Notes: generated from the letters alone by a model not told the origin. Shown: positions 16,981-30,634, counted from the stretch's first letter. The stretch: 64,000 nucleotides of DNA from Nevskiales bacterium (GCA_028698335.1 JAQVDP010000004.1:1-64000); one strand, 5' to 3'. Translations and numbers: made by a program.

Positions 16981-17742
16981 ATGCGGACCCGGTACCTGAT
17001 CCTCCTTGCGGCGGTGGTTTTCGCAGTCGGCCTGTTCGTGCAGATTCCGGCCGCCCATGTCTACGGCTGGGTGCATGCCGCGAGCCCGTCGTTGCCGGTG
17101 ACGCTGTACGGTGTCGACGGGACTGTCGTTCACGGTCGCTCGGACGAGGTCACCGTGCAGGGCCGTCCGCTGCTGACCGGCCTGCGCTGGCAACTGCGGG
17201 CACCGAGCCTGCTGATCGGCCGCGCCAGCTATACGCTGAGCAGCGACAATGACCCATTGCTGATCGACGGCGTCGCAGCCGCAGGGCTGGGCGGCTCCCG
17301 GCTGACCGATTTCAAGGCCCGCGGTGACGTCCGCAAGCTGGCCGCGGTATTTGGCCAGGCGTTCATGCCCGTGACCGGCCAAGTCGGGTTGGATCTGGAT
17401 CTGCTGCGCATGCGCAACGCGTGGCCGGTGGAAGTCAAGGGGCGCGTCGCAGCGATCGAACTGGCCTGGGCGTTGGGACCGGAGCCGGTCCGGCTGGGCA
17501 ACTACGAGGCCACGCTGAGCAATGAGGGCGACGATCTCCTGGCGCTGATCAGCACCCTCGACGGCAATCTCGAGATCAACGGCGACGCCCGCCTCAAACC
17601 GGACCGGAGCTATGAGCTGCGCCTGCAGCTACGTCCCAGACCCAACGCCCCGCCGCTGCTCAACAACATGCTGCGCTCGCTCGGACAACCCGACCCGCAG
17701 GGCTACTTCCAGCTGCAGCGCAAGGGACAGGTGCCCGCGTGA
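16981..17742 (+). CDS. gspN: Type II secretion protein GspN
   Basis: 253 aa. An N-terminal signal or anchor (ILLAAVVFAVGLFVQIPAAHV) precedes a beta-rich periplasmic domain. The LRWQLRAPSLLIGRASY and NNMLRSLGQPDPQGYFQLQ stretches match GspN proteins. GspN is non-essential in several systems and its function is not well defined. It starts 5 nt after gspM and overlaps nudJ by 4 nt. Confidence 0.87.
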   Translation: MRTRYLILLAAVVFAVGLFVQIPAAHVYGWVHAASPSLPVTLYGVDGTVVHGRSDEVTVQGRPLLTGLRWQLRAPSLLIGRASYTLSSDNDPLLIDGVAAAGLGGSRLTDFKARGDVRKLAAVFGQAFMPVTGQVGLDLDLLRMRNAWPVEVKGRVAAIELAWALGPEPVRLGNYEATLSNEGDDLLALISTLDGNLEINGDARLKPDRSYELRLQLRPRPNAPPLLNNMLRSLGQPDPQGYFQLQRKGQVPA

Positions 17743-18182
17743 CCTGGTCGGCACACGTCGTGGTGGCCTGCGTCGTCGAGCGTGACGGCCGTTTTCTGGT
17801 GGTCGAGGAACGCATCAACGGCGAAACCATGATCAATCAGCCGGCGGGTCACTGGGAACAGGGCGAGACGTTGGTCGAAGGCGCAATCCGTGAGGCCCTC
17901 GAGGAAACCGCCTGGTCGGTGACCCCGACCGCGGTACTGGGCCTGTATCACCATGAACCGGAGGATCTCGGCTACGGCTTCCTCCGCGTCGCCTTCGTCG
18001 CAACCGCCGATCGGGAGCATCCCGAGCGCGAACTCGATGCCGGGATCGAACGCGTCGTCTGGCTGACGCGCACCGAACTGCAGGCCCGCGCGTCGGAGCA
18101 TCGCAGTCCGATGGTCCTGCGCTGCATCGACGACTACCTGGCCGGCAGGCGCTTCCCGTTGGACATGCTCGTCCATCTCTGA
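17739..18182 (+). CDS. nudJ: NUDIX phosphatase, NudJ-like
   Basis: 147 aa. NUDIX hydrolase fold with the box GHWEQGETLVEGAIREALEE; the Gly normally following the final E-E-x is Ala here (EETAW). NudJ (YmfB) hydrolyses nucleoside di- and triphosphates and thiamine pyrophosphates. The metal-binding REALEE glutamates are intact, so it is probably active. The nudJ-mnmA neighbourhood matches that in E. coli. The 4-nt overlap with gspN suggests read-through from the secretion operon. Confidence 0.85.
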   Translation: MTWSAHVVVACVVERDGRFLVVEERINGETMINQPAGHWEQGETLVEGAIREALEETAWSVTPTAVLGLYHHEPEDLGYGFLRVAFVATADREHPERELDAGIERVVWLTRTELQARASEHRSPMVLRCIDDYLAGRRFPLDMLVHL

Positions 18183-18248
18183 GCAGATGCGAGCGGCGGG
18201 ATCCAACTCCCAGGGGCGGCGCGCGGAATTGCGCGATCCGGGCCACTG

Positions 18249-19370
18249 ATGACCTCCGGCGGCTTCGAACCGGTCGAGGTTCCTTCCGGTGCCCATGTCG
18301 TCGTCGGCATGTCCGGAGGGGTGGACTCTTCTGTCACCGCCTACCTGCTCAAGGAACAGGGGTGCCGGGTCTCCGGTCTGTTCATGGTCAACTGGACCGA
18401 GGATGAAGAGGGCTACTGCACCGCGGCTCAGGACTTCCAGGATGCCCGCAGCGTCGCCGAGGAGCTCGACATCCCGTTGCATCGGGTCGACTTCTCCGTG
18501 GAATACCGGGAGCGTGTGTTCGCGCAGTTTCTGGCTGATTACGCGGCTGGCAAGACCCCGAATCCGGACATGCTGTGCAACCGCGAGATCAAGTTCCAGC
18601 CGTTTCGGGACTATGCCCAGCGGCTCGGCGCGGACTTCGTCGCCACCGGCCATTACGCCCGGATCGCGATGGCAGCGGACGGGCCGGTGTTGCTGCAGGC
18701 CGCCGACAGCAACAAGGATCAGACGTATTTTCTCGCGGCGGTCGATCGCGCCCAGTTCCGCGATGTGCTGTTCCCGCTCGGTGAACTGACCAAGCCGGAA
18801 GTGCGCGCGATCGCCACGCGCGCGGGCCTGCCGGTGCATCGCAAGAAGGACTCGACCGGGATCTGTTTCATCGGCGAACGCGAATTCCGCGATTTCCTGT
18901 CGACTTACCTCAAGCCGAACCCCGGCGATATCGTCGACGACAGCGGCCATCGGATCGGCCGCCACCAGGGTCTGATGTACTACACGCTGGGGCAGCGTCG
19001 CGGCCTGGGCATCGGCGGGACCCGCGGCGGCCGGGAGGCTCCCTGGTACGTCGTCGCCAAGGACCCCGAGCACAACCGGCTGATCGTCGCGCAGGACGCC
19101 GCGCACCCGTTGCTGATGTCCGGCGAGATCGACACCGCGCCGTTCCACTGGATCCGCCGGCCGGATCCGCTGCCGGAGCAGGTGCAGGCGCGTATCCGTC
19201 ATCGTCAGGCGCTGCAGGCTTGCCATGCCGAGCCGCTGGCCGGCGGATGCGTGCGTGTGCATTTCGACGCCCCCCAACGCGCCGCGGTCGCCGGTCAGTA
19301 CGCCGTGCTCTACGCTGGCGAGGAATGCGTCGGCTGCGGCGAGATCGAATCCGCGCGTCCGCTGGGCTGA
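18249..19370 (+). CDS. mnmA: tRNA-specific 2-thiouridylase MnmA
   Basis: 373 aa. Adds sulfur at position 2 of wobble U34 in tRNA-Lys, -Glu and -Gln. The PP-loop GMSGGVDSSV lies at residues ~23-32, the catalytic Cys in NPDMLCNREIKF and the second Cys in STGICFIGER. The C-terminal beta-barrel contains YTLGQRRGLGIGG. It carries an N-terminal extension of ~15 residues before the first strand; a later start is possible but none is better supported. Confidence 0.95.
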   Translation: MTSGGFEPVEVPSGAHVVVGMSGGVDSSVTAYLLKEQGCRVSGLFMVNWTEDEEGYCTAAQDFQDARSVAEELDIPLHRVDFSVEYRERVFAQFLADYAAGKTPNPDMLCNREIKFQPFRDYAQRLGADFVATGHYARIAMAADGPVLLQAADSNKDQTYFLAAVDRAQFRDVLFPLGELTKPEVRAIATRAGLPVHRKKDSTGICFIGEREFRDFLSTYLKPNPGDIVDDSGHRIGRHQGLMYYTLGQRRGLGIGGTRGGREAPWYVVAKDPEHNRLIVAQDAAHPLLMSGEIDTAPFHWIRRPDPLPEQVQARIRHRQALQACHAEPLAGGCVRVHFDAPQRAAVAGQYAVLYAGEECVGCGEIESARPLG

Positions 19371-19535
19371 GCGCCCCTCTCCCTTCCGCCCGACCCCGCC
19401 GCAGCGGCGCCAGGCCCGGCGTGACGATGGTAGAATGCGCGCCGCATCGCGCATCCGACCGGCGGCCGACAGTGCCAGCCGGCTCGTGCGGTGCACACTG
19501 TCCCTTAGTTCTTTCTAATACCGGATCGCCTAACC

Positions 19536-22127
19536 ATGCTGGAAGCCTATCGCCAACACGTCGCCGAGCGCGCCGCCCTCGGTATTCCGCCGCTGCCGCT
19601 GACCGCTCAGCAGACCGCCGAACTGATCGAGCTGATCAAGAACCCGCCGGCAGGCGAAGAGACGTTTCTGGTCGACCTCCTGACGCATCGCGTGCCGCCG
19701 GGCGTCGACGATGCCGCCAAGGTCAAGGCCTCGTTCCTGGCCGCGGTGGCCGACGGCGAGCTCAAGTGCGCGCTGATTTCCCGCAGCAAGGCGACCGAGC
19801 TGCTCGGCACCATGGTGGGCGGCTACAACGTCAAGCCGCTGATCGACCTGCTCGACGACGCCGAGGTTGGAACGGTTGCCGCCGAGGCGCTGAAGAAGAC
19901 GCTGCTGATGTTCGACTTCTTCCATGACGTCGCCGAGATGGCCAAGAAGGGCAGCGCCAACGCCAAGGCCGTCGTGCAGTCCTGGGCCGACGCCGAATGG
20001 TTCAAGAGCCGTCCGGAAGTCGCGCAGAAGATCACCGTCACCGTGTTCAAGGTGCCGGGCGAGACCAACACCGACGATCTCTCCCCCGCTCCGGATGCAT
20101 GGAGCCGCCCGGACATCCCGCTGCATGCGCTGGCGATGCTGAAGATGGCGCGCCCGGAAGCGGCGTTCCAGCCCGAGGAAGACGGCAAGCGCGGCCCGAT
20201 CCAGTTCATCGAGGACCTGAAGCAGAAGGGCCACACCGTTGCCTACGTTGGCGACGTCGTCGGCACCGGCTCGTCGCGCAAATCCGCGACCAACAGTGTG
20301 ATCTGGATGACCGGCGAGGACATCCCCTTCGTGCCGAACAAGCGCTTCGGTGGTGTCACGCTGGGCGGCAAGATCGCTCCGATCTTCTTCAACACGCAGG
20401 AAGACTCCGGTTCGCTGCCGATCGAGGTCGATGTCTCCAAGCTGGAGATGGGCGACGTCATCGACATCTATCCGTATGAGGGCAAGATCGAGAAGAACGG
20501 CGAATCCGTCGCCGAGTTCGCGCTCAAGAGCCCCGTGCTGCTGGACGAGGTACGTGCCGGTGGCCGTATCAACCTGATCATCGGCCGCTCGCTGACCGCC
20601 AAGGCCCGCGAATTCCTCGGCCTGCCCGCCTCCACCGAGTTCCGTCTGCCGGTCGCGCCGAAGGATTCGGGCAAGGGCTTCACGCTGGCGCAGAAGATGG
20701 TCGGCCGTGCCTGCGGTCTGCAGGACGGTCACGGCATCCGTCCGGGCACCTACTGCGAGCCGAAGATGACCACGGTCGGCTCCCAGGACACCACCGGTCC
20801 GATGACGCGCGACGAGCTCAAGGACCTCGCCTGCCTCGGCTTCACCGCCGATCTGGTGATGCAGTCCTTCTGCCATACGGCCGCGTATCCGAAGCCGGTC
20901 GACGTCAAGACCCATCGCGAGCTGCCGGCGTTCATCAGCAACCGCGGCGGCGTCGCGCTGCGTCCGGGCGACGGCGTCATCCACTCCTGGCTCAACCGCA
21001 TGCTGCTGCCGGATACCGTCGGCACCGGTGGCGATTCGCACACCCGCTTCCCGATCGGCATCTCCTTCCCGGCCGGCTCCGGCCTGGTGGCCTTCGCCGC
21101 GGCGACCGGGGTGATGCCGCTGGACATGCCCGAATCGGTCCTGGTCCGCTTCAAGGGTGAGATGCAGCCCGGCGTGACCCTGCGCGACCTCGTCCACGCG
21201 ATTCCGCTGTACGCGATCAAGGCCGGCCTGCTGACGGTCGCCAAGCAGGGCAAGAAGAACATCTTCTCGGGCCGCATCCTCGAGATCGAGGGTCTGCCGG
21301 ACCTCAAGGTCGAACAGGCATTCGAGCTGTCCGACGCCTCGGCCGAGCGTTCGGCTGCGGGCTGCACGATCAAGCTCAACCAGGCGCCGATCATCGAGTA
21401 CCTGCACTCGAACATCGTGCTGCTGAAGAACATGATCGCCAACGGCTATCAGGACGCCCGCACGCTGGAGCGCCGGATCAAGGCGATGGAAGCCTGGCTG
21501 GCCGATCCGCAGCTGCTCGAGGCCGACAAGGACGCCGAATACGCCGCGGTCATCGACATCGACCTGAACGAGATCAAGGAGCCGATCGTCTGCTGCCCGA
21601 ACGATCCGGACGATGCCAAGTTCCTGTCGGAAGTCGCCGGCACCAAGATCGACGAAGCCTTCATCGGCTCGTGCATGACCAACATCGGTCACTTCCGTGC
21701 CGCCGGCAAGCTGCTGGAAGGCAAGAAGGACATTCCGGTGCGTCTATGGGTCGCTCCGCCGACCAAGATGGATGCCGCCGAACTGACCAAGGAAGGCGTC
21801 TACAACACCTTCGGCACGGCCGGTGCGCGCACCGAGATGCCGGGCTGCTCGCTGTGCATGGGCAACCAGGCGCAGATGAAGGAAGGTGCCACGGCGATCT
21901 CGACCTCGACCCGCAACTTCCCGAACCGTCTCGGCAAGAACACCAACGTGTTCCTCGGCTCGGCGGAACTCGCCGCGGTGGCCTCCAAGCTCGGTCGCCT
22001 GCCGACCCGCGAGGAGTATCTCACCGAGACGGGCGTGATCACCCAGAACGCCGACAAGATCTACAAGTACATGAACTTCGACCAGATCGAGGAGTACGCG
22101 GAGACGGCAAAGACGGTCGACGCCTAA
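19536..22127 (+). CDS. acnB: Bifunctional aconitate hydratase 2 / 2-methylisocitrate dehydratase
   Basis: 863 aa, normal for AcnB. TCA-cycle citrate/isocitrate interconversion with a 4Fe-4S cluster. The N-terminal HEAT-like domain (residues 1-160) typical of AcnB precedes the swivel domain ([15 protein letters not shown]) and the cluster-binding domains, with cysteines in [16 protein letters not shown] and [13 protein letters not shown] start-proximal promoter is likely in the 165-nt gap after mnmA (TAGAAT near 19430). A terminator follows at 22194. Confidence 0.96.
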   Translation: MLEAYRQHVAERAALGIPPLPLTAQQTAELIELIKNPPAGEETFLVDLLTHRVPPGVDDAAKVKASFLAAVADGELKCALISRSKATELLGTMVGGYNVKPLIDLLDDAEVGTVAAEALKKTLLMFDFFHDVAEMAKKGSANAKAVVQSWADAEWFKSRPEVAQKITVTVFKVPGETNTDDLSPAPDAWSRPDIPLHALAMLKMARPEAAFQPEEDGKRGPIQFIEDLKQKGHTVAYVGDVVGTGSSRKSATNSVIWMTGEDIPFVPNKRFGGVTLGGKIAPIFFNTQEDSGSLPIEVDVSKLEMGDVIDIYPYEGKIEKNGESVAEFALKSPVLLDEVRAGGRINLIIGRSLTAKAREFLGLPASTEFRLPVAPKDSGKGFTLAQKMVGRACGLQDGHGIRPGTYCEPKMTTVGSQDTTGPMTRDELKDLACLGFTADLVMQSFCHTAAYPKPVDVKTHRELPAFISNRGGVALRPGDGVIHSWLNRMLLPDTVGTGGDSHTRFPIGISFPAGSGLVAFAAATGVMPLDMPESVLVRFKGEMQPGVTLRDLVHAIPLYAIKAGLLTVAKQGKKNIFSGRILEIEGLPDLKVEQAFELSDASAERSAAGCTIKLNQAPIIEYLHSNIVLLKNMIANGYQDARTLERRIKAMEAWLADPQLLEADKDAEYAAVIDIDLNEIKEPIVCCPNDPDDAKFLSEVAGTKIDEAFIGSCMTNIGHFRAAGKLLEGKKDIPVRLWVAPPTKMDAAELTKEGVYNTFGTAGARTEMPGCSLCMGNQAQMKEGATAISTSTRNFPNRLGKNTNVFLGSAELAAVASKLGRLPTREEYLTETGVITQNADKIYKYMNFDQIEEYAETAKTVDA

Positions 22128-22193
22128 GGCATCCACCGGCGCATTTTCCGGAACCGGCCATGGCCGGTGCCGGAAGGCGCGCAGTCCGATCAA

Positions 22194-22223
22194 GGCCCAC
22201 CGGCATCGCCGGTGGGCTTTTTC
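22194..22223 (+). terminator. acnB intrinsic terminator
   Basis: A stem GCCCACCGGC / GCCGGTGGGC with an AT-containing loop is followed by TTTTT. It lies 67 nt after the acnB stop, preceded by another inverted repeat (about 22148-22172). Confidence 0.85.
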
Positions 22224-22353
22224 GTTGGTACCGGCAGCCGGCATGCGCGTTAAGATGGTCCCGCGATTGTCTGAGGGTGCCGCTCACGGCCCTTCAGCTC
22301 CAGCCACCGCTGCCGTGGCCGCAGGCGCCGGCAGCCACACCGGGAAACGAGTC

Positions 22354-25020
22354 ATGACGGACAGTTTCAACAGCAAAGCCAGTTTGCAGGTCGGGGCCAG
22401 AACCTACGCCTACTACAGCCTCAAGGCGCTTGAGCCGAGGTTCGACATGGCACGACTGCCCTACTCCTACAAGATCCTGCTCGAGAATCTGCTGCGCAAC
22501 GAAGACGGCGTGAACACCACCGCTGCCGACATCGAGACGCTGGCGGGCGCCGATCTCAAGCAGCTTCCAAACAAGGACATCGACTTCACCCCGGCGCGCG
22601 TGATCCTGCAGGACTTCACCGGCGTGCCCTGTGTCGTCGACCTCGCCGCCATGCGCGACGCGATCAAGACCCTTGGCGGCGACGCGGCGCGGGTCAATCC
22701 GCTATGCCCGGTCGAGCTGGTCATCGACCACTCGGTGATGATCGACTACTACGGCAGCAAGGACGCACTGGATCTCAACGCCAGGGTCGAGTTCCAGCGC
22801 AACCGCGAGCGCTACACCTTTCTGCGCTGGGGGCAGGAAGCCCTGAAGAACTTCAAGGCGGTGCCGCCCGACACCGGCATCGTCCACCAGGTCAACATCG
22901 AATACCTGGCCCGCGTGGTGTTCGAGAACGAGGATGGCGTGCTGTATCCGGACAGCTGCTTCGGAACCGACAGCCACACCACCATGGTCAACGGCATCGG
23001 CGTGCTGGGCTGGGGTGTCGGCGGCATCGAGGCGGAAGCCGCGATGCTGGGGCAGCCGTCGTCGATGCTGATGCCGGAGGTGATCGGCGTGCGCCTGACC
23101 GGCAGGCTCGCCGAGGGCGCGACCGCGACCGATCTCGTGCTGACGGTCACCGAGATGCTGCGCAAGCGCGGTGTCGTCGAGAAATTCGTCGAGTTCTTCG
23201 GGCCGGGGATCGGCAGTCTGTCGACCGCAGACCGCTCGACGATCGCGAACATGGCCCCGGAATACGGGGCGACCTGCGGCATCTTCCCGATCGACGAGGA
23301 GACCCTCAACTACCTGCGCCTGACCGGGCGCAGCGACGAGCAGATCGAGGTCGTCAAGGCTTACGCCCAGGCGCAGGGCATGTGGTGGACGCCGGACGCG
23401 CCGGAAGCCGAGTACAGCGACGTGCTGCATCTGGATCTGGGCACGATCCAGCCGTCGCTGGCCGGTCCCAAGCGCCCGCAGGACCGTGTGCTGCTCTCCG
23501 GCGTCAAGGCCAACTTCCGTGCCGCATTCGAGGACGAGCAGAAGATGCGGCCCTCGGCCGGCCCTGCCGAGGTTGCCGACGGCGGCAGAACGTTCACGCT
23601 CAGGGATGGCGCCGTCGTCATCGCCGCGATCACCTCGTGCACCAACACGTCCAATCCAGCCGTGCTCATCGGCGCCGGCCTGCTGGCGAAGAAAGCCCGG
23701 GCGCTTGGCCTGACGACCCAGCCGTGGGTCAAGACCTCGCTCGCGCCGGGTTCCAAGGTGGTGACCGACTACCTGCACAAGGCGGGGCTGATCGATGATC
23801 TGGAAGCCCTGGGCTTCTTCGTCAGTGCCTACGGATGCACCACCTGCATCGGCAATTCGGGTCCGCTGAACGAACCGATCACCAGGGCGATCCAGGACCA
23901 CAAGCTGAGCGTGTCGGCTGTGCTGTCCGGCAACCGCAACTTCGAGGGACGCGTTCATCAGGACGTTCGCATGAACTATCTGGCGTCCCCGCCGCTGGTG
24001 GTCGCCTACGCGATCGCCGGGACCACCGATCTGGATCTGACCTCCGAGCCGATCGGCCGGTCCGCGGACGGCAAGGACGTGTTCCTGAAGGACATCTGGC
24101 CGACCTCACAGGAGATCCAGGCAACCATCGCCAAGGCCGTCACCGCCGATCTTTTCAAGCAGAGCTACGCGGATGTGCTCAAGGGCGACGAGCGCTGGCA
24201 GTCCATCCAGGTGACCCGCTCGGAGACCTACCACTGGGACGACGGGTCGACGTACGTGCAGAACCCGCCCTACTTCGAGGGCATGACGATGACCCCGCCG
24301 GGCATCCAGCCGATCACCGGCGCGCGCTGCCTGGCGGTGCTGGGCGACTCGGTGACGACCGACCACATCTCTCCGGCCGGCGTGATCAAGAAGGACTCCC
24401 CGGCCGGCAGCTACCTGATCGAACACGGCGTCCAGCAGGCGGACTTCAATTCCTACGGCTCGCGCCGAGGCAACCATGAAGTCATGATGCGCGGCACCTT
24501 CGCCAACACTCGCATCCGCAACGCGATGGTCCCCGGCACCGAGGGCGGCTATTCCAGGCACATCAACGGCGGCGACGGCCCGGTCGAACCGATCTACGAC
24601 GTCGCGATGAAATACCGGGCGGAGCAGACGCCGCTCGTCGTCATCGCCGGCAAGGAGTACGGGACCGGCTCGTCACGCGACTGGGCCGCGAAGGGCACTC
24701 TCCTGCTCGGCGTCAAGGCCGTCATCAGCGAATCGTTCGAACGCATCCATCGTTCGAATCTCGTCGGGATGGGCGTTCTGCCGCTGAACTTCGTCGACGG
24801 GCAGTGCGCCACCTCCCTGGCACTCGACGGCACCGAGGTCTTCGACATCGAGGGGCTGGGCAAGGGGGTGCAAGAGGTGACGGTCAAGGCCCGCAAGGCC
24901 AACGGCAACACCGTCAGCTTCCGCGCCAAGGTCCGTATCAACACTCCGAAGGAATGGGAGTACTTCGAGCACGGCGGGGTGCTGCAGTTCATGCTCCGGC
25001 AGATGGCCGCATCGGCCTGA
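22354..25020 (+). CDS. acnA: Aconitate hydratase A
   Basis: 888 aa, AcnA/IRP-type aconitase. The FeS ligands are in [13 protein letters not shown] and [13 protein letters not shown]. Substrate and swivel motifs include [13 protein letters not shown] and [14 protein letters not shown]. AcnA is generally the stress-stable aconitase while AcnB is the main housekeeping one; this genome has both side by side. The start at 22354 ([12 protein letters not shown]) is chosen over upstream in-frame codons that give a low-complexity Ala/Gly leader. Confidence 0.95.
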   Translation: MTDSFNSKASLQVGARTYAYYSLKALEPRFDMARLPYSYKILLENLLRNEDGVNTTAADIETLAGADLKQLPNKDIDFTPARVILQDFTGVPCVVDLAAMRDAIKTLGGDAARVNPLCPVELVIDHSVMIDYYGSKDALDLNARVEFQRNRERYTFLRWGQEALKNFKAVPPDTGIVHQVNIEYLARVVFENEDGVLYPDSCFGTDSHTTMVNGIGVLGWGVGGIEAEAAMLGQPSSMLMPEVIGVRLTGRLAEGATATDLVLTVTEMLRKRGVVEKFVEFFGPGIGSLSTADRSTIANMAPEYGATCGIFPIDEETLNYLRLTGRSDEQIEVVKAYAQAQGMWWTPDAPEAEYSDVLHLDLGTIQPSLAGPKRPQDRVLLSGVKANFRAAFEDEQKMRPSAGPAEVADGGRTFTLRDGAVVIAAITSCTNTSNPAVLIGAGLLAKKARALGLTTQPWVKTSLAPGSKVVTDYLHKAGLIDDLEALGFFVSAYGCTTCIGNSGPLNEPITRAIQDHKLSVSAVLSGNRNFEGRVHQDVRMNYLASPPLVVAYAIAGTTDLDLTSEPIGRSADGKDVFLKDIWPTSQEIQATIAKAVTADLFKQSYADVLKGDERWQSIQVTRSETYHWDDGSTYVQNPPYFEGMTMTPPGIQPITGARCLAVLGDSVTTDHISPAGVIKKDSPAGSYLIEHGVQQADFNSYGSRRGNHEVMMRGTFANTRIRNAMVPGTEGGYSRHINGGDGPVEPIYDVAMKYRAEQTPLVVIAGKEYGTGSSRDWAAKGTLLLGVKAVISESFERIHRSNLVGMGVLPLNFVDGQCATSLALDGTEVFDIEGLGKGVQEVTVKARKANGNTVSFRAKVRINTPKEWEYFEHGGVLQFMLRQMAASA

Positions 25021-25043
25021 GCGGCTTTGAGCCGTCGGAGGGT

Positions 25044-25070
25044 CAAAGGGGCGCGTCCGCGCCCCTTTTG
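25044..25070 (+). terminator. acnA intrinsic terminator
   Basis: The stem AAAGGGGCGCG / CGCGCCCCTTTT with a short TC loop ends in a T-run, 24 nt after the acnA stop. Confidence 0.85.
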
Positions 25071-25195
25071 CCGTCCCCGTCCCGGCGCTCCCCGTCGCCG
25101 CCTTGAGGGCGAAAGACGGTCTTGGCGCGGATTCTGCACGGGCCAAATACCGTAAAATCGCCTCACCCACCAATACGTCAGACAGAAACCCAACA

Positions 25196-25981
25196 ATGGC
25201 CGGATCCGACATGACGACGCGCGTCGTATTCAATCAGAAGGGCGGCGTCGGCAAGACCACGATCGTCTGCAATCTTGCCGCCATCGCCGCCGCGCGGGGA
25301 CTGCGCACCCTGGTGATCGATCTCGATACCCAGGGCAACGCCACCCAGTACCTGATGGGCGGATCGGCGACCCCGCCGGACCGGACGATCGGCGATTTCT
25401 TCGACTCGACGCTGAGTTTCTCGCTGAGTCCGGCACCGTTCGTGACCTACGCGAGCAACACGCCGTTCGAGAACCTGGACATCGTTGCGGCCGATCCCCG
25501 GCTCGACGAGCTGGTGGTCAAGCTCGAGGCCAAGCAGAAGATCTACAAATTCCGCGATGCGCTGCGCAAGCTGCGCGGCTATGACGCGGTCTTCATCGAC
25601 ACGCCGCCGGCGCTCAATTTCTATTCGCGCTCGGCGCTGATCGGCGCCGACAAGGTGCTGATTCCGTTCGATTGCGACGAGTTCGCCCGCCAGGCGCTCT
25701 ATACCCTGCTCGACAACGTTGCCGAGATCCGCGCCGATCACAACGAGGATCTGGACGTCGAAGGGATCGTCGTCAATCAGTTCCAGTCGCGCTCCAAGTT
25801 GCCGACCCGGCTGATCGAGGAGTTGCGCGCCGAAGGCCGCCCGCTGTTCGAGCAGACGCTCAGCAGCTCGGTGAAGATCAAGGAATCCCACGAAAACCAT
25901 ACGCCTCTGGTCTATCTCGACCGCGCCCACCGGACCACGCGAGAATACCTCTCCCTGTTCGACGCCCTCGGCGCCGACTAG
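25196..25981 (+). CDS. ParA-family ATPase (orphan)
   Basis: 261 aa. Deviant Walker A QKGGVGKTT near residue 17, Walker A' in LVIDLDTQGNATQYLMGG and Walker B-like VFIDTPPALNF. It belongs to the ParA/MinD/Soj group of DNA- or membrane-surface positioning ATPases. No ParB or parS-like repeat is next to it, so it is probably not a chromosome partition system; such orphans often position other cargo. The start at 25196 follows a weak Shine-Dalgarno; an in-frame ATG at 25211 is an alternative. Confidence 0.85.
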   Translation: MAGSDMTTRVVFNQKGGVGKTTIVCNLAAIAAARGLRTLVIDLDTQGNATQYLMGGSATPPDRTIGDFFDSTLSFSLSPAPFVTYASNTPFENLDIVAADPRLDELVVKLEAKQKIYKFRDALRKLRGYDAVFIDTPPALNFYSRSALIGADKVLIPFDCDEFARQALYTLLDNVAEIRADHNEDLDVEGIVVNQFQSRSKLPTRLIEELRAEGRPLFEQTLSSSVKIKESHENHTPLVYLDRAHRTTREYLSLFDALGAD

Positions 25982-26011
25982 TCACCTGCTGCGGGAGGGC
26001 ACCGGCTGGAG

Positions 26012-27400
26012 ATGAAGCATTACGATCTGATCGTCATCGGAACCGGACCGGGCGGCGAAGGTGCCGCGATGATGGCGACCAAGAGCGGCAGGCGCGTCGC
26101 GGTGGTCGAGCGTTATTTCGAGGTCGGCGGCGGCTGCACCCACTGGGGAACGATCCCGAGCAAGGCGCTGCGTCACGCGGTCAAGACCCTCAGCGACATC
26201 CGCAACGCTTCGCTGCTGCGCGAATATCGCAGCCAGCTCCAACTCACCTATCCGCAGATCCTGCACAGCAAGAACCGCGTCGTCGACGCGCAGGTGGCCC
26301 GCCGCAATCAGTTCTACGAGCGTAACCGGATCCCGGTGTTCGGGGGACACGCCCGTTTCGTCGACGCCCACACGATCGAGGTTCAGCGCACGACGGAGGA
26401 GCCGGTGCGGTTGCAGGCCGACCGTTTCGTCATCGCCACCGGCTCGCGGCCCTATCACCCGCCGGAACTGGACTTCACCCACCCCCGCATCTGCGACAGC
26501 GACAGCATTCTCGACTATCCGGACCACCCGTTCGCCGTCACCATCTACGGCGCGGGGGTGATCGGCTGCGAATACGCGTCGATCTTCATCGCGCTCGGCG
26601 CCAAGGTGACCCTGGTCAACACCCAGGAGCGGCTGCTGTCGTTCCTCGACGACGAGATCGCCGAGGCGCTGTCCTATCATCTGCGTGAACAGGGCTGCGT
26701 CATCCGCCACAGCGAGCAGTTCGACCGTGTCGAGACCCATGCGGATAACGTTCTGCTGCACCTGAAATCCGGTCGCAAGATCAAGTCGGATCTGCTGCTA
26801 TGGGCCAACGGCCGCACCGGCAACACTGACCACATGGGATTGGAGGCGCTGGGCCTGAAGATCAACGGCCGCGGCCAGCTCAGCGTCAACGAGAGCTACC
26901 AGACCGAGGTTCCGCATATCTACGCGGTCGGCGACGTCATCGGCCCGCCGGCGCTGGCCAGCGCCGCGTATGTCCAGGGGCGTTTCGCCGCGCAGCACAT
27001 CCTCGACGCCTCGCAACCGGCTTCGAAGCTGCAGATGATCCCCAGCGGGATCTACACCATCCCGGAAATTTCGTCGGTGGGACGCACCGAGCGCGAACTG
27101 CGCAATGACAAGGTGCCGTACGAGGTCGGGGTGGCGTCGTTCAAGCATATCGCGCGGGCGCAGATGGCGGACCAGACCACCGGCATGCTCAAGCTGCTGT
27201 TCCACGCCGACACCCTCGAAGTGCTCGGTGTCCACTGCTTCGGCGACCGCGCATCCGAGATCGTGCACATCGGGCAGACGGTGATGGCCAGCGACAAGCT
27301 CAACGACCTGCGCTACTTCATCAACACCACCTTCAACTATCCGACGATGGCCGAGGCCTATCGCGTCGCCGCGCAGAACGGGCTGAACCGACTCGCCTGA
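26012..27400 (+). CDS. sthA: Soluble pyridine nucleotide transhydrogenase
   Basis: 462 aa flavoprotein of the disulfide-reductase fold. FAD-binding [13 protein letters not shown] at the N-terminus; the usual redox-active Cys pair is reduced to [17 protein letters not shown], the mark of SthA. NAD(P)-binding [13 protein letters not shown] and the C-terminal [21 protein letters not shown] follow. It equilibrates NADPH and NADH. It starts 30 nt after the ParA gene, so co-transcription is possible. Confidence 0.95.
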   Translation: MKHYDLIVIGTGPGGEGAAMMATKSGRRVAVVERYFEVGGGCTHWGTIPSKALRHAVKTLSDIRNASLLREYRSQLQLTYPQILHSKNRVVDAQVARRNQFYERNRIPVFGGHARFVDAHTIEVQRTTEEPVRLQADRFVIATGSRPYHPPELDFTHPRICDSDSILDYPDHPFAVTIYGAGVIGCEYASIFIALGAKVTLVNTQERLLSFLDDEIAEALSYHLREQGCVIRHSEQFDRVETHADNVLLHLKSGRKIKSDLLLWANGRTGNTDHMGLEALGLKINGRGQLSVNESYQTEVPHIYAVGDVIGPPALASAAYVQGRFAAQHILDASQPASKLQMIPSGIYTIPEISSVGRTERELRNDKVPYEVGVASFKHIARAQMADQTTGMLKLLFHADTLEVLGVHCFGDRASEIVHIGQTVMASDKLNDLRYFINTTFNYPTMAEAYRVAAQNGLNRLA

Positions 27401-27478
27401 GGCAGTCGGGCGCAGCCATCGTCGTCCAGCCGATCGCGTCCCGGCCTCCCGGCCGAAACCCGCACCGGTCGCCGGTGA

Positions 27479-28609
27479 TCAGCTGCTGGTGAGATCGTCG
27501 AAGAAGCGCTTGGCCTTGCCGAGCCAGGAGCTGGCTTCCGGGTGGTGTTTGTTGCCCGCGCTGTCGAGGGTGTCGCCGAACTGGCGCAGCAACTCCTTTT
27601 GCTGCTTGTTCAGCTTGACCGGCGTTTCCACCATCACCGTGCAATAGAGATCGCCGGCGCTGGTCGTCCGGACCGACTTGACGCCGCGTCCGCGCAGGCG
27701 GAAACGACGACCGCTCTGCGTGCCCTCGGGGATCTGCATGTCGACGCTGCCTTCGAGAGTCGGCACCGCCAGCGTACCGCCGAGCGCCGCGGTCACGATC
27801 GAGATCGGGACGGTGCAGTACAGGTTGTTGCCGTCGCGATCGAAGATCTCATGCGGTTTGACGTTGATCTGGATGTACAGATCGCCGGATGCGGCACCGG
27901 TTTCGCCGGGTTCGCCCTCGCCGCTCAGGCGGATGCGGTCGCCGGTGTCGACGCCGGGCGGCACCTTGACCTCCAGCGTCTTCTCGCTGCGGACCTTGCC
28001 CGCACCGCGGCAGGTCTTGCAGGGATCGTCGACAGCCGTGCCGCTGCCGCGGCAGCGCGGACAGGTCTGCTGCAGTACGAAGAAGCCCTGCTGCACGCGC
28101 ACCTGCCCGGCACCGTGGCAGGTCGGACATTCCCCGGCCGGTTTGCCGTCCGCGGTGCCGTGACCGTCGCAGGCCTCGCAGTCGTGCCATGTCGGGATGC
28201 GGATTTCCTCGCTCGTTCCAAAGACCGCCTGTTCGAGGGTCAGCTCCATCATGTAGCGCAGGTCCGAGCCGCGCCGCGGACCGCCGCGACCACCGCCGCC
28301 ACCGAAGATGTCCGAAAAGACGTCGCCGAAGATATCCGCAAAGCCGCCCGCCCCGCCAAAGCCGCCACCGCCCCCGGCGCCGCGGTTCAGGCCCTCGTGA
28401 CCGTACTGGTCATAGATGGCCCGTTTCTGACTGTCGCTGAGAACCTCGTAGGCCTCGTTGACCTCCTTGAACTTCTCCTCGGCGGTGTGATCGCCGGGGT
28501 TGCGGTCCGGGTGGTACTTCATCGCCAGACGGCGATAGGCCTTTTTCATTTCGTCTTCGGTGGCCTGCTTCTCGACCCCGAGAACCTCGTAGTAGTCCGG
28601 CTTCGACAT
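27479..28609 (-). CDS. dnaJ: Chaperone DnaJ
   Basis: 376 aa type I Hsp40. The J domain has HPDRN ([13 protein letters not shown]), followed by a Gly/Phe region, four CxxCxGxG zinc repeats (CEAC, CPTC, CPRC, CKTC) and the C-terminal substrate-binding domains. It stimulates DnaK ATPase. It lies downstream of dnaK but is separated from it by an intrinsic terminator at 28643-28676. Confidence 0.97.
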   Translation of the reverse strand: MSKPDYYEVLGVEKQATEDEMKKAYRRLAMKYHPDRNPGDHTAEEKFKEVNEAYEVLSDSQKRAIYDQYGHEGLNRGAGGGGGFGGAGGFADIFGDVFSDIFGGGGGRGGPRRGSDLRYMMELTLEQAVFGTSEEIRIPTWHDCEACDGHGTADGKPAGECPTCHGAGQVRVQQGFFVLQQTCPRCRGSGTAVDDPCKTCRGAGKVRSEKTLEVKVPPGVDTGDRIRLSGEGEPGETGAASGDLYIQINVKPHEIFDRDGNNLYCTVPISIVTAALGGTLAVPTLEGSVDMQIPEGTQSGRRFRLRGRGVKSVRTTSAGDLYCTVMVETPVKLNKQQKELLRQFGDTLDSAGNKHHPEASSWLGKAKRFFDDLTSS

Positions 28610-28642
28610 ACGTCAGATCCCGATCCGCAACTTCTGCTCGCC

Positions 28643-28676
28643 TAAAAAAGCTCCAGCCGGGCGGAGCCGGCTGGAG
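28643..28676 (-). terminator. Terminator or attenuator between dnaK and dnaJ
   Basis: Read on the minus strand, a 10-bp stem CTCCAGCCGG / CCGGCTGGAG is followed by CTTTTTTAGG. It is 27 nt past the dnaK stop and 34 nt before dnaJ, so it probably lowers dnaJ expression relative to dnaK. Confidence 0.85.
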
Positions 28677-28702
28677 GGGTGACTCAAGTCAGAGGATGAC
28701 GA

Positions 28703-30634
<1,932 letters not shown>

